DNA from: Theropithecus gelada
Taxonomy: Eukaryota > Chordata > Mammalia > Primates > Cercopithecidae
NCBI RefSeq assembly: GCF_003255815.1
Contig: NC_037681.1
Span: 86,807,194 to 86,871,193, forward strand
Length of the DNA stretch: 64,000 nucleotides
Direction of reading: 5' to 3'
Of this stretch, positions 11,196 to 22,765 are shown piece by piece. How positions within the stretch are numbered: the first letter of the stretch is position 1; each line of letters begins with the position of its first letter. The translations under genes and the position numbers were made by a program. Below the pieces are notes generated by a model. The model was not told the origin of the DNA, did no database searches, and saw only the letters and a program-made list of their open reading frames with translations.

Positions 11196-11484
11196 GGTTT
11201 TGTTTTGTTTTTGGGACAGAGTTTCACTCTTGTTACCCAGGCTGGCAATGGCGCGCTCATCTCACCACTACCTCCGCTTCCCAGGTTCAAGCGATTCTCC
11301 TGCCTCAGCCTCCCGAATAGCTGGGATTACAGGTGCCCACCACTATGCCCAGCTAATTTTTTGTATTTTTAGTAGAGACAGGCTTTCCCCATGTTGGCCA
11401 GGCTGGTCTTGAACTCCTGACCTCAGGTGATCCATCTGCCTTGGCCTCCCAAAGTGCTGGGATTACAGGCATGAGCAACCCCAT
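11196..11484 (-). mobile_element. AluS-type element, minus strand
   Basis: Standard antisense Alu landmarks are present (GTTTCACTCTTGTTACCCAG, CCTCAGCCTCCCGAATAGCT, TAGTAGAGACAGG, CAAAGTGCTGGGATTACAGG). ATCAGGTGGTTT at 11184-11195 matches ATCATGTGGTTT at 11485-11496 with one difference, giving the TSD. Confidence 0.95.
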
Positions 11485-11496
11485 ATCATGTGGTTT

Positions 11497-12239
11497 TTAA
11501 CACATCCTTTAAGTGCTTTTCTTGGGAGACTAAAAGAAACATGCTTTGTTTCTGAGAGGATAGGGAGAGAAGAGAATAGATGGATAGAAAGGTACGATGA
11601 GGGGAAGAAGGAATGGCATGAACTTGAGCTCTTTGTGAGATAAACAACTAGTGAACTTTCCACACGGGAATGGGCAAAGCAGATTTTAAGAATGAGAATG
11701 TCTAATATTTAAAATTGTGCTTATTGTTGCAATGCAAACTGTCTTTTCCAACGCCTTCTAAGTCTTTTTTTATATCTACTTGATGCACAAGTGCTTTTTG
11801 TGAGCGGATTTTTGTGTGCATTTGTAGCATTTTATGTACTATGAAAACAGTAAGATTACAAAAGCAGAGGCTTTCTCTAGGGTAGGGGTGTATGACTTGG
11901 AGGCTGTGGATCACTAAGAGGCCTAGTGATAAACTTATGGACATGAGACACCCTGAAATTGTGCACAAACATTGTGTATTTGAACAAAAATGCTCTAATT
12001 TCCCTCTTACTCTCAAAGGGGCAATCACTTCTCAAAAATTATGAAATCTGCTTCTAGAGCTCTTGAGGGCATGTAAGTATAGACAATCAGAACTGAGAAG
12101 AACAGTGAGATTCCTCCATCTAGGTATAGACCTCGGGCCTTTTCTCTTCTGAGATTATTCTCTTTTCTTAAATGACTCTAGATCTATGGCTCCTTGTGTG
12201 ATCTAGGCACTTACTCCCATGATCCAGAGCCTACAGCCA
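11497..12239. other. Mostly unassigned DNA
   Basis: The part around 11890-12035 (TGGATCACTAAGAGGCCTAG to CTCAAAGGGGCAATCA) faintly resembles an old DNA-transposon or LINE tail, but I cannot name it. Nothing else is recognised. Confidence 0.35.
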
Positions 12240-12605
12240 ATGCCCTCCTTTGAAGCTCCACTTGAATATGTCAACTCAACTGGCGCCAAAAGGAAACTTT
12301 GAATCTTTCCCTCACACCCAGTCCTTTTCAGGATCACAGTGTTCTTAGCTGTGTATAGTAGACCAAGGAGTCATCCTTGATGTTTCACTCTCCACTATCA
12401 TTCTTCCCCATATCCATTTCTTTACCAAATTTTATGATGTTTCAACTTCCTAAATGTCTTCCAAATCTGCTCACTCTCCCCATGTCTCTCTGTATCATTC
12501 TAGACCCAGCTACTGCTGTCTTTGATTTACTACTACATAACCACTTGCTTAGGCTACCATGACCACCACTGACCCCTCTTCGGATCATTCTTCATGTTAC
12601 TTTCG
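12240..12605 (+). mobile_element. L2 fragment, 5' half of an interrupted copy
   Basis: CAAGGAGTCATCCTTGATG parallels the L2 ORF2 'LGVILD' coding stretch near the C-terminus of the reverse transcriptase. The sequence then follows the L2 order up to about 12605, where an LTR-like element and an AluJ intervene. It resumes near 13340. Confidence 0.6.
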
Positions 12606-12978
12606 AACTGTCACAGGTTGGGTTTCCCCGGAAGCAGACTTGAGATGGAGGTTAGCAAGCAAGAAGTTGATTAGGGAGTGTTTCTTGTGGAAATGAAGGG
12701 AAGTAAACTTGGGCAGAGGGAGAAGCTGAGCAGCATAAAGTCTCAACTGAAGCCTCATCCAACACTGTGAGGGTTTCTGAAGGTAGGGTGACCTTTCAGA
12801 GCTGTTTCAAGGTGGAAAGAGCAGGGTATAGGCCTTTCCACTCCTGCACTAATTAAGATGGGGCTCTGGAAAGAAGCGCAACCTTGTGCCTGGTGATTCT
12901 GCAGTTTAGGCAATTCCCAAAGGTATTTTACAGGTAAAGCTTTCTTCTGGCAGAACTCCCAGCAGCTGAGGCAATGGG
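12606..12978. mobile_element. LTR-like insert inside L2, family not named
   Basis: This non-L2 DNA begins near CAGGTTGGGTTTCCCCGGAA and lies between the two halves of an L2 copy. CCGGAAGCAGACTTGAGATG, GATTAGGGAGTG and TTCTGCAGTTTAGGCAATTC occur in an order I associate with an old LTR family. No clear TSD was found. Confidence 0.45.
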
Positions 12979-13300
12979 GTTTTCTTTTTTCTTTCTTTGT
13001 TTTCTTTTTTTCTTTTAGAGACATGGTCTCACTCTGTTGCCCAGGCTGGAGTGCAGTGGTGCAAACATAGCTCACGGTAGCCTTGAACTCCTAGGCTCAA
13101 GCAATCCTCTTGCCTCAGCCTCCCAAATAGCTGGGACTATAGGCAATGCACTACCATGCCCAGCTAATTTTTAAATTTTTTTGTAGAGATGGAGTCTCAC
13201 TATGCTGCCCAGGCTGGTCTCCAACTCCTGGTCTCAAGCAATCCTCCCAACTCAGTGTCCCAAAGTGCTGAATTACAGGTATGAACCACTGTGCCTGGCC
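12979..13300 (-). mobile_element. AluJ-type element, minus strand
   Basis: It starts with a CT-rich degenerate tail, then AGACATGGTCTCACTCTGTT and GCCCAGGCTGGAGTGCAGTG, and ends CACTGTGCCTGGCC. J-type features (CAAACATAGCTCA, CTCAAGCAATCCTC) indicate an old copy. Confidence 0.93.
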
Positions 13301-13339
13301 ATATTTTTGATTTTTGAAACAGAATCTGGTGGCACAGTA

Positions 13340-13905
13340 ACATTTTCAATTCTGATCATGTCATCCCTTTGTTTAAAACTCCTCAGTGACCTTCCAGTGG
13401 CTCTTAGGAGAAGCCTGAACATAACCCTACAAACTGTGCATGATCTGACCCCTACTTGGTCTTTCCAACTTCACCTCCATTCTACTGAGCTTTGCTCTCT
13501 GGACTCAGCCACATTGGGTGTTTACAGTCTCTCATATTTATCTTGCTTCTTCCTACCACCAGGCCTTTGCATGTGCTATCTCCTCTTTTGCCATTGTTCC
13601 CCCTACCTCCTCTTCACCTAGTAAGGCCTTTAGATCTCACCTCAACACTTCTTCCTAACCTCCGTGACTGGGTCACTCCCTCATTATAGGCTCTCACGGC
13701 ACATGTTTCTTTGTGCAGTAGCATATGTGTTGGCTGTAAGTTTTGTATTCGTTTATATGGTTATTTCCTAGTAATCTATTGCTAGGAAATGTCTAGAGGA
13801 CAGAGCAGTGTCTATTTTACCCACCATTGAATTCCTAGGGCCTTTTACAGTTCCTGATCCATAGTGAGGGCTCAGAGAATATTGTTGAGTGGAAAGTGAA
13901 TGAAT
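13340..13905 (+). mobile_element. L2, 3' half of the interrupted copy
   Basis: Order of L2 landmarks: GATCATGTCATCCC, CTCAGTGACCTTCCAGTGGC, GTGCATGATCTGACCCCTAC, CCAGGCCTTTGCATGTGCT, TCACCTCAACACTTCTTCC, then the tail CATAGTGAGGGCTCAGAGAA and GTGAATGAATG. The 139-codon frame at 13202-13621 runs through Alu and L2 and is not a gene. Confidence 0.8.
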
Positions 13906-14010
13906 GCCCTTATTTTATGGCTCAGGTCACCAAAGATTGAAGAGACTGCATGGAGTTGTCTAGGGTCAAACAGCTGCTTACTGTCAGGGAAGGATATTTC
14001 AAGTCATAGT
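13906..14010 (-). mobile_element. MIR fragment
   Basis: TTATTTTATGGCTCAGGTCA and GGGTCAAACAGCTGCTTACT resemble the antisense MIR core. It is short and diverged. Confidence 0.5.
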
Positions 14011-17000
14011 GTATTTGCATATTATTTGGAGATTTTTGTGGCCTATTCATAGTTAAGTTTACAGCTAAAATTTGATTACTGCTTCTGCCTTTTGACCCCC
14101 CTCTTGAACTGGACCATTGATTTTTCTCTCCTAGTACTTACCCACCTTGATTGTTGTCTTCACTCAAATAGTCACCAATTTAAATTTCAAAGAAAAACTT
14201 CGAATGGATTGGTGGTTTAAATCCAACCAGAGAAGACTTTAAAAAAATTCTACGTAACACCAAATACTCAGTTTGACCAGTTCTTTTGCTTTTCATCCAG
14301 TTGCTTTAAAATGATAGAGCGGCAGTCTTTATTTCAGTCAGATGCCCCGCCCCCTACCCCATCCACACTGCATGGAAAAGAGAGTGAGAGAAACAAGGAG
14401 AAGGAGGTTGGACCACAGGTATATTTCTGGGCTCAAGTTTAGAGAACGATGATTTGGAATCTGGGGCATAATTCACCAATCAGGCTACACATGCAAATGA
14501 GAACATACTGACTTATTCAAAAGAGTTCCGTAAATAATATTATTCATCTCCTAGAAGCAAGCCATATTTTTACTGGACTTTTTACTTCAGCCTTGCATTA
14601 CTAATGAGAATATATATTTTTAAAACTCTGTTATTTATTTCTCTTCTGCTTAATATTTCAATCAAACATACATTGACTATATTAATCACAGGACATGATA
14701 GTTTTAAAACCTCAGAAATCATTTTAATTGAATACCTCATGTCTGTTTAATCTAAAGTTAATAAAACCTTTTTTTTTACATCATTGTATCCAATTTTAAT
14801 TTCTTGCTGTAGGACATTCACCTCTCCCCTCTCTGAATTATTTTTAAAGTTAGTCTTCTAAAAACTTCCTATTTTATTTTGAAATCAAAGTTAGATTTTT
14901 ATGTCAATATACTAACTTGTTATTTACTAGAATCAGTGCAATAACCAATAAAGTGGAGAATTGTATATCAATGATAAAAATTTGTAACATATTTACTCAA
15001 AGTACATTGTGAAATAAGAAAATCTCAGCCGATATCAGTCATCTTCAGATGTGAACAGAATTGGGTGAAGAAGAAATTTCTGTTATATAACCTTTAAGTA
15101 TCTGTGCATTGGTGGAAGTTCTAGATGGGAGACATAGGGGGTTTGCACATGGCACCAAGTGGCATTTCTTAAATTACTTTGACTAGAAATTGCATGGCCA
15201 CAACAATTATGGATTTGGGATATTCAAGCCATAGAATTCATTGTTCCACAAATCTGCAATGTTTCCAGTCTTTCCCATTTACTTCAGAGATGCATGTTGT
15301 TCTTTATCTACATATAATAGGTAAAGAATGATGCTTTAGCTCTTCCTTTGATTAGAATTATCTGGCCGCATGTTCCTGTTGTAAAATGAAGAGAAATCTG
15401 AGTTGAGAAAATTTGTCTCAGAAACACATGGAACCTATTCCTTTAGGGGTTCATTTACTGGGGACCAATTAGCTGGGCAAGTATTGACTCCTTTTATATT
15501 TTGTATCCAGTGTTATCTAGCAGAGGGCTTCACTATGGCTCTTCTTACACAAACACCTCCTTTGCCTGACCAATCCTGTGCAAGGTCAACAAACCCATTC
15601 CTGTTGGAAAGTAATATTTCAATATCATATAGCTGGGGTGACCATAGAATTCTTCTGCCAAACTAGGAAATATTTTAATATGAAAGGGGAAGCACTATTG
15701 AGTCAGGGCAACAGGTGCAAATCTCAAGCATCCATGGAAAAACAGTACATATGGTTACTCTATAGTATATCTGGAGCACCAACCTCTTTCTCCTCCACAA
15801 TAACTTACTTTCTATGAAACTTTCTCACAAAAAGTTTAATTCATGTTTTGTGCCTCATAAACACAGCCTGATGCAGGATTCTTAAAATCATTTGAATCTA
15901 TCACATCATAGATCTGCTACAGGGGGAAATTCTCAAACTCCAATAAATGACCTGATCTATATTAGATATTGAGTCCACGTTAAAGTCCCTCTGGCATAGT
16001 TCTTCTCATGGTTTTATAATCCCAAGATCCACAATCGCAGGCAATAATGACAAAGGGTAATCAACTTTCTGCATGACTACAGAGCTCTTCCAAGAACTAG
16101 ATCAGTATTTAATTAGTCACAATGCTATCCTTGCCCATTCTAAGTTGTTTTCTGTTTTCCTGAGCCTGGGGTACCGTCTCCAAGGATGCGAGGGCCCCAA
16201 TGAAGGATATCATAGAAAACTGCCAGAATTTTAATATTCTGACCCTTACTCCCTAAGAGAGTAACTATAAGCCCATTTAAGGAAGAATACAGCCAGTGGA
16301 GTTTGGGCATTACTCATCACATTGCAGACCATTCTGTTTTTGAAGAGACAGGTTGAAGGTAAACAGACCTGCTTGTTGCTGCCTTTCCTGGAGTTACACA
16401 ATCTTGGTATCATACCCAGAGGTCAAATGAGAGAATCTTAATTTTTTTTTTCCTGAGGGAAATATTGTTTAGAAATTTCTCTTCCTGAGAGAATTTTTTG
16501 TTTTGAAGTGACCAGAAAGGATGAGTTATTGAACAACTCTTGCGTCATAATCCAATGAGCAAAGAAGAAGCAGTGCTCCAATTACCTATGGACATTCACG
16601 AAGACAAGTGCAATCAGTTGCAGATGATTAACCTGTTCATAATCCAAATCCAAGAAGCAAATCATCATTCTGGAGCCCTGTGGCAAAGGAATTACATTTT
16701 CCAAACTAAGCTATGAATAAAAAAGGCGATTAGAGAGGAAACATCTTGTTCAGTATTTTACATGATTGTTAAGGAAACACAGTCCTCAAAAGGCTTTCTT
16801 CTTGTGATGCAGATTTATTCTGAGAGGAATAACAGAACCTTTGCAATATCGAACATAGGTAATTAATTTGGTGCCAGGAGTGAGCTTAATGGTGTTACAT
16901 AGGAGGTGATATGGTGCAATGCAATGGGTGACCTTTTTCAGCTGGTACTTCAAGCAGCAAAAAATTCATTCCATGAAAAAAGACTTAAAATGCTCCTCTC

Positions 17001-17490
17001 AGTAGCAAAGAGGACACTGAATAAGGTAGAAAGAAGACAGATTTAAAAAGCTAGGGTTTGAGAAATAGAGCTAAAGTATTTTGCTGCCATTTTTATTAAC
17101 ACGTAGTCAAGCTGTCACTAATCATTTGCAGAGTGCATTGGAGGGAAAGGGAATTTTTCATAGGTGTAAATTGGTAAAGTTTTTGTTCCTCAAAAGTGGC
17201 AAGTGTAGATAGACCATTATTTTTTCTGTGATTAGTAAGAGACTTGTAGTTAAAATTAGCCATCTCAATGCAGAAGGCTTGAAACTGTAAGATCTGGACA
17301 TGGAAAAGGGGCTAAAAGATAATTCCATTAATCACATTCTTTAAAAGTTATCACTAGTTCTTTAATGAATAGGAAGTAGAGACTAGATTCAGGATTCTTT
17401 TTAGTACGTTCTATGTAAATATTATCATCATTGTAAACATGCATCATCAATGTAATATTATCATCACTGGGTATTATTTATTCTCAGATA
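14011..17490. other. 3.5 kb of largely unassigned single-copy DNA
   Basis: AT-rich, without clear SINE, LINE or LTR landmarks. The stretch around 15630-15730 (TGACCATAGAATTCTTCTGC) may be a remnant of an old repeat. No exon-like segment is convincing. Confidence 0.45.
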
Positions 17491-18418
17491 ACTTTATTTT
17501 ATTTTAAAAACATTATTTTTTAAAGCACTAGAGCACTTGTAGGTTTATAGCAAAATCAAGATGAAGTTACAGAGATTTCCCATATACCCCCTGCCCTCCC
17601 ATGCATAACATTTCCCATTATCCACATCCCCACCAAAGTGGTGCATTTGTTACAACTGATCAACTTACACGGACACATCACAATCACGCAAAGTCTATAG
17701 TTTATTTAGGGTTCACTCTGGTGTTGTACAGTCTTTGGGTTTGGAAAAAATGTATAATGACCATCAGTATACTATCATACAGAGTATTTTTACTGCCCTA
17801 AAAATTCTCTGAGGTCCACCTATTTTTCTCTTCCCCATCCCTAACCCCTGGAAGCCGTTGATCTTTTTAGTATCTCTATAATTTCACCTTTTCCAAAATG
17901 TTATATAGTTGGAATCACACAGTATGTGGCCTTTTCAGATTGGCTTCTTTCACTTAGTAATATGCATTCGAGGCTCCTCCATGTTTTTTTCATGACTTGA
18001 AAAGTAAAGTTTTCATTAGTAAATTCATCGTCTGGATGTACTAGTTTATCCCATTCCCTTACTGAAGGACATCTTGGTTGTTCTCAAGTTTTTGAAATTA
18101 TACATAAAACTACTATAATCATCTGTGTGCAGGTTTTTGTGTAAACATAAGTTTTCAACGTCTTTGGGTAAATACCAAAGAATTTGATTATTGGATTATA
18201 TGGTAAGGATGTATTTCGTTTTGTAAAAGAAACTACTGAACTTTCTCCCAAAGTGGCTGTACCATTTTTCATTTCTACCAGCAATGAATGACAACTCCTG
18301 TTGTTTCACATTCTGGCCTGTGTTTGGTATTGTCAATGTTCTAGGTTTTGGCCATTCCATTAAGTGTGTACTGGTAGATGATTTTATTTTTATCTTCACT
18401 GAGTTCTGTGTTAAATTA
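17491..18418 (-). mobile_element. Old L1 (L1M) 3' end, minus strand
   Basis: Antisense L1M 3' landmarks: TTCCCATATACCCCCTGCCC, CTCCATGTTTTTTTCATGAC, ATCTTGGTTGTTCTCAAG, TTTGGGTAAATACCAAAGAA and TTGGCCATTCCATTAAGTG. About 0.93 kb remains, and the MLT1 LTR abuts its right end. Confidence 0.8.
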
Positions 18419-18419
18419 T

Positions 18420-18803
18420 TGCCTTAGTCTATTTTCTGCTACTGTAACAGATTGCCTGAGTCTGAGTAATTTATAATGAGCAGAAGTTTATTTGGTTCAT
18501 GGTTCTGGAGACTGAGAAAGCCAAGAGCATGGCACTGGCATCTGGGGAATACCTTCATGCTGAGTCATCCTATGGAAGAAAGTAGAAGGGCAAACAAGCA
18601 TACCAGACAGAGGGAGCTGGCCAAACTCACCTAGGAAACCACTCCCACGATAACCAACCTACTTTCACAATAATGGCATTAATACATTTGTGAGAATGGG
18701 ACCTCATGGTCTAACCATCTCTTAATGGTCCCATCTCTTAATACCATCACAATGGCGATTAGATTTCAACATGAATTTATGAGAGGACATTCAAACCATA
18801 GCA
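18420..18803 (-). mobile_element. MaLR solo LTR (MLT1A-like), minus strand
   Basis: Plus-strand text runs TGCCTTAGTC to CAAACCATAGCA, the inverse of an LTR that starts TGCTATGGTTTG. Landmarks include AGATTGCCTGAGTCTGAGTA and AGAGCATGGCACTGGCATCT. Flanks ATTAT and ACTAT give a TSD with one change. Length is 384 bases. Confidence 0.85.
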
Positions 18804-19117
18804 ACTATAAATCTAGATATTTCTGTTTTTCTGCAGATACCAGAAATGGAGAAATCCTATCTGGTTTTGTGCCCAGAATATACATAACTGGGTAGATAGT
18901 AGTCCTTGGAAAATTGAGTCTATGTATACATTACAAATGTATCAAGTTCCTGAAATGTAAGGTAGTATCTTCCATCCTTCTTCATTCCCATCTACACTCT
19001 CCATCCCACAGGCACAGAATTATAATGTGTGTGCTCACAGACACATAGAAATATAAATCAAATATGTTTTATCCAGGACAGCCATTGAGAAGTTTCTTTA
19101 CTCACACCCAGTTTCCA

Positions 19118-19118
<1 letters not shown>

Positions 19119-19153
<35 letters not shown>
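19119..19153. repeat. (CA)n microsatellite, 17 units
   Basis: Seventeen perfect CA units make this the longest pure dinucleotide run in the window and a likely polymorphic site. Confidence 0.95.
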
Positions 19154-19155
<2 letters not shown>

Positions 19156-19224
19156 AGTGCTAGCAAGGATTCTAAAAAGACTTGGTAATATTTACATTAA
19201 TATAGAGTTTAAGTATTTTCAAAT

Positions 19225-19425
19225 CCTGCATGTATTTTGTGCTAACCTCAACCCTCTGAGGTCAAAAAAAGCATTACAGTCCCTGTAGAGTAGAAAACTA
19301 AGGCCTGTGGCAGCATACTGCCTTGTCCAACATTTCATGTCAAAGTAATGGCAGAATCAACACAAGAATTCAGGTCTCTTCACTCTCAGACTTCTCTGCA
19401 TATCACACTGCTTACCCTGGTGCAA
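19225..19425 (-). mobile_element. MIR SINE, minus orientation
   Basis: CTAACCTCAACCCTCTGAGG, GAGTAGAAAACTAAGGCCTG, TTGTCCAACATTTCATGTCA and AATTCAGGTCTCTTCACTCT follow the antisense MIR from centre to tRNA-like end. Confidence 0.75.
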
Positions 19426-19734
19426 TGACCAGGTTTCTCTTTTGTGCCTGCTGCTGGAAGAAAGAGGTATGCAAAGCTATCATTAGTGATATGGAGAGCA
19501 AAGGAACTGATCGGCAAATACTGGTAGCCACATTACATGAGCTTACGAAGAGAAGACCTTCTGAATCACATGGTATGTTGCTTAGTGAGATTGTAACACA
19601 TTTCGGGGGAAAAAAAAACAAAAGAAAAAATATCGGCACAGAAAATTGTTCAGAGAATTAGTCAAGGGCAATTTAAAATAGACATCAACAGCGAGTGGTG
19701 ACAATGAGGTGGGGTAGAGCAGGGCAGAGCAGAG

Positions 19735-19990
19735 AAGACTGGAATGGGCTTGAGAAAACCTGGATTGTATTTGTAACTATATCACTTACTGTCTTTGAGA
19801 TCTTGAGCAAGGTATTTAATCTCTGCATGCATCGGTTTCCTTGTATGTTAGCCTGCTTGTCCTCATCACAAAGTTCTGTAATAATCAAATGATAACATCA
19901 ACATAACTTTTACAATTCTGAAGTGCTGGACAAAGGTAAGAAATTACACAGCAGTACACATAGTAGGTACTTAGTAAACATTTATGTAAC
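19735..19990 (+). mobile_element. MIR SINE, plus orientation, near full length
   Basis: AACCTGGATTGTATTTGTAA, TTGAGCAAGGTATTTAATCT, CATCGGTTTCCTTGTATG and CACATAGTAGGTACTTAGTA match the plus MIR in order. Confidence 0.75.
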
Positions 19991-21204
19991 TAAAAATGCT
20001 ATTTCAACTGGAATTGAACACTACTATGCACGGTGACTTCTAAGATTATATGCCAATAATTATTGCTTTAATGGAAGTGGCTAAGTGAATTAACCTACTG
20101 CCAGAATTATGGATCCAATAACATTATGGAAAATTGTTATTATTCCCTGCCTGAGGTATCTGGGTATGTACTGCAGTAACAAACATGCAAATTCTGGCCA
20201 ACAGCCTGGGTGTTTTTGCTACTTGATAAAACTGGAATGCTTGAATACAGTTTTTCCATTTGAAAGACACATTACAAAAATCCACCAAGACAAGTTAAGT
20301 AAGTGTCTCTGGCAGAGGCATTAAACAAATGTAGAGAGTGAGAACCATCAATGCAATGCTAGCTATTTTCGTGCTCTATTATCACCCATGGAGATTCTTA
20401 ATGTAGTAAGAAAATTCCATGATTATAAACTCCAGATAAATGGCTTGCCTAATAGGCTATCAGTGTCTGTATTGTTAAGAACAGATTATTCTGAATTTTG
20501 AAAACTTACTAACCAGTCATCACAAAACTTCATTTACTATGTGTTATATACATATATATTAATAAGAAGCAACCACTACAGGAAAGAATAGTATTGCTCT
20601 TTGTGTAATCTTATAATTTCACCAACAATGAAGTCTGTGCCAGAGAACATCTTGTCTGTAAATGTCTTCCTATGGGTGCCAAATTGCTTTAACTTTAATC
20701 TCTCTGTAGAAAAGAACCACCAGTTCTTTTCTACTTTACTCCATTGCTTTGTCAAGAAAAAAACAGGTGTCACCTATCATTTCTGCCCACTTAGATAATC
20801 TTTAGGGTCTTCTTGGAAACTTTCTTGGGAGCAACATCCTCTAAACATCATTGCTCATAAAAAAATATCAAACACTTTAATGTACAAGTTGACCCCTGGC
20901 CTGAGGTATGTTTATGTTTGAGAGGATTGCTTTGTTTCTACAGGGGCATGGCTATTTTTTGTCGTTGTTGTTTGTTTGTTTAGTAATCTCGAAGTGCATT
21001 TTTCATCACCCAGCATGGGTTAGGTTGTTGCAGGCTCTCCGGAGCAGTTTAGAGGCTTTCCGATGAATGGATCCTGGGTAACTGGACTCAGTCACCTAGG
21101 GTGTATCCACAGGCCTTCCTTCCTCTCTCTAAGACATCGGAGATTACTTCATTCTGAGCAGTGGCTGTCAAATGCCAATATGCACAACAAAATGAGAGAA
21201 TAAA
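19991..21204. other. Single-copy DNA, nothing recognised
   Basis: AT-rich DNA with a short T-G-rich run at 20955-20985. No repeat or exon is identified. Confidence 0.45.
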
Positions 21205-21698
21205 AGCAAAGTTGTAATTGTTTTATTGGTGCAAAATATACATAACATGAAATTTATCGTTAAGTATACAGTTCAATGGCATTAAGTGTATTGACATTGC
21301 TGTGTGACCATCACTACCATCCTTCTCCAGAATTCTTTCATCATCCTATACGGAAATTCTGTGCCCATTAAATGCTGCCTCCTCGTTCCTCATCCCCTCC
21401 ATCCCTGGCAACCACTATTCTATTTTCTCTATGAATTTAACTACTCTAGGAAACTCATGTAAGTGGAATCATTTAATATTTGGACTTTTGTGACAGACTT
21501 ATTTCACTTAGCATAAAAATGTCCTCAAGTTTCATTCATGTTATATAGCATGTCACAGAATTTCCTTCCTTTTTAAGAATGAATAGTAGTTCATTGTATA
21601 TATATACCATATTTTGCCTATCCATTCATCTTAATGGGCTGTTTCCACCTTTGAGATGTTGTGAATGAGCTGCTGTGTACAAGGTTGTGGCAACATGG

Positions 21699-21701
<3 letters not shown>
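21205..21701 (-). mobile_element. Old L1 (L1M) 3' end, minus strand, interrupted by Alu
   Basis: ATACATAACATGAAATTTAT, GTGTGACCATCACTACCATC, CCTGGCAACCACTATTCTAT, AAGTGGAATCATTTAATATT and CTTATTTCACTTAGCATAA are the antisense L1M 3' UTR. It continues briefly after the Alu, to about 22035. Confidence 0.8.
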
Positions 21702-21730
<29 letters not shown>

Positions 21731-22009
21731 ACAGAGTCTCACTCTGTCACCCAGGCTAGAGTGCAGTGGCATGGTCTCGGTTCACTGCAACCTCTGCCTC
21801 CTGGGTTCAAGCGATTCTCTTGCCTCAGCCACCTGAGTAGCTGAGCTTACAGGTGTGCACCACCATGCCCGGCTGATTTTTTTATGTTTAGTAGAGACGG
21901 GATTTCACCGTGTTGGCCAGGCTAGTCTTGAACTGCTGAGCTCAAGTGATCTGCCTTCTTTGGCCTCCCAAAGTGCTGGTATTACAGGTGTGAGGCATCG
22001 TACCCAGCC
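21702..22009 (-). mobile_element. AluS-type element inside L1, minus strand
   Basis: T-tract of about 26, then GAGACAGAGTCTCACTCTGT through to GTACCCAGCC. An imperfect TSD is seen: GCAACATGGTAA before and GCATGGTGAA after. Confidence 0.95.
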
Positions 22010-22116
22010 AGCATGGTGAATTTTTTATAAAGCTAAATGCGTTTAAAGATCTGTCCTTCCAGTTTTTTCCTTGGTATGAATCCACCTTTTGTTTATGAAA
22101 TAATGTTGACAGCAGG

Positions 22117-22481
22117 TGCTATGTCTGAATGCTTGCGTCTCCCCAAAATTGATATGTTGAAATATAATCCCCAATGAGGTAGGATTAAGAGGTAGGGCCC
22201 TTAGGAGGTGATTAGGTCACCTATTGAGGGCAAAGCCCTGAAGAATGAGATTAGTTCTCCTATAAAGAGGCTCAAGGGAGGTTGTTTGTCCTTCAGCTGT
22301 ATGAGGACACAGCTAGAAGATATCAACTATGAGGTGTGGGTGCTTATCAGATCCCAAATCTACCAGCACATTGATCTTGGACTTCTCAGACTCTGAAACT
22401 TTGAGAAACACATTTGCGTTGTTTATAAGTTACCCAGTTTACCTACTGTTCTTGTTGGAGCAGCCCTAGCTGACCAAGACA
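22117..22481 (+). mobile_element. MaLR solo LTR (MLT1-type), plus strand
   Basis: Landmarks: CCCCAAAATTGATATGTTGA, AGGAGGTGATTAGGTCA, TGAGGACACAGCTAGAAG, GATCTTGGACTTCTCAGACT, TTTATAAGTTACCCAG and an ACCAAGACA end. GCAGG at 22112-22116 and 22482-22486 forms the TSD. The flanks share 14 identical bases in all. Confidence 0.88.
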
Positions 22482-22599
22482 GCAGGTGCTAGTTCCTTCC
22501 CCCTTACTTGGCAAAGTAAAATGTTGACAGCCCTAAGTCAAGCTCCTATGTAGAAATTTAACTCATCTGTGAAATACCAAAGTCTGGAAAACACAGAAA

Positions 22600-22765
22600 T
22601 TCTTATTAAACTTAGGTGAGCTCCAGAATCATCTAAAAAGCATTGGGAAATGGAGTTCTCGGGAGCCCACACTAAACTAACTGAAACCGAATCTCCAGAG
22701 AAGGTTAGGCCGCAATATGATTTTAAAGCTCCTGAAGTCATTCTGGTTTATGGCTAAGTTGAAGT
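22600..22765. mobile_element. MER5A-type DNA transposon remnant (hAT-Charlie)
   Basis: CCAGAATCATCTAAAAAGCA, GAATCTCCAGAGAAGGTTAG and AGCTCCTGAAGTCATTCTGG follow the order of the non-autonomous MER5A element. Confidence 0.6.

Noticed and set aside
13202..13621. 139-codon open frame
   Set aside because: It begins in an antisense AluJ and runs into an L2 3' end, so it is composed of transposon sequence.
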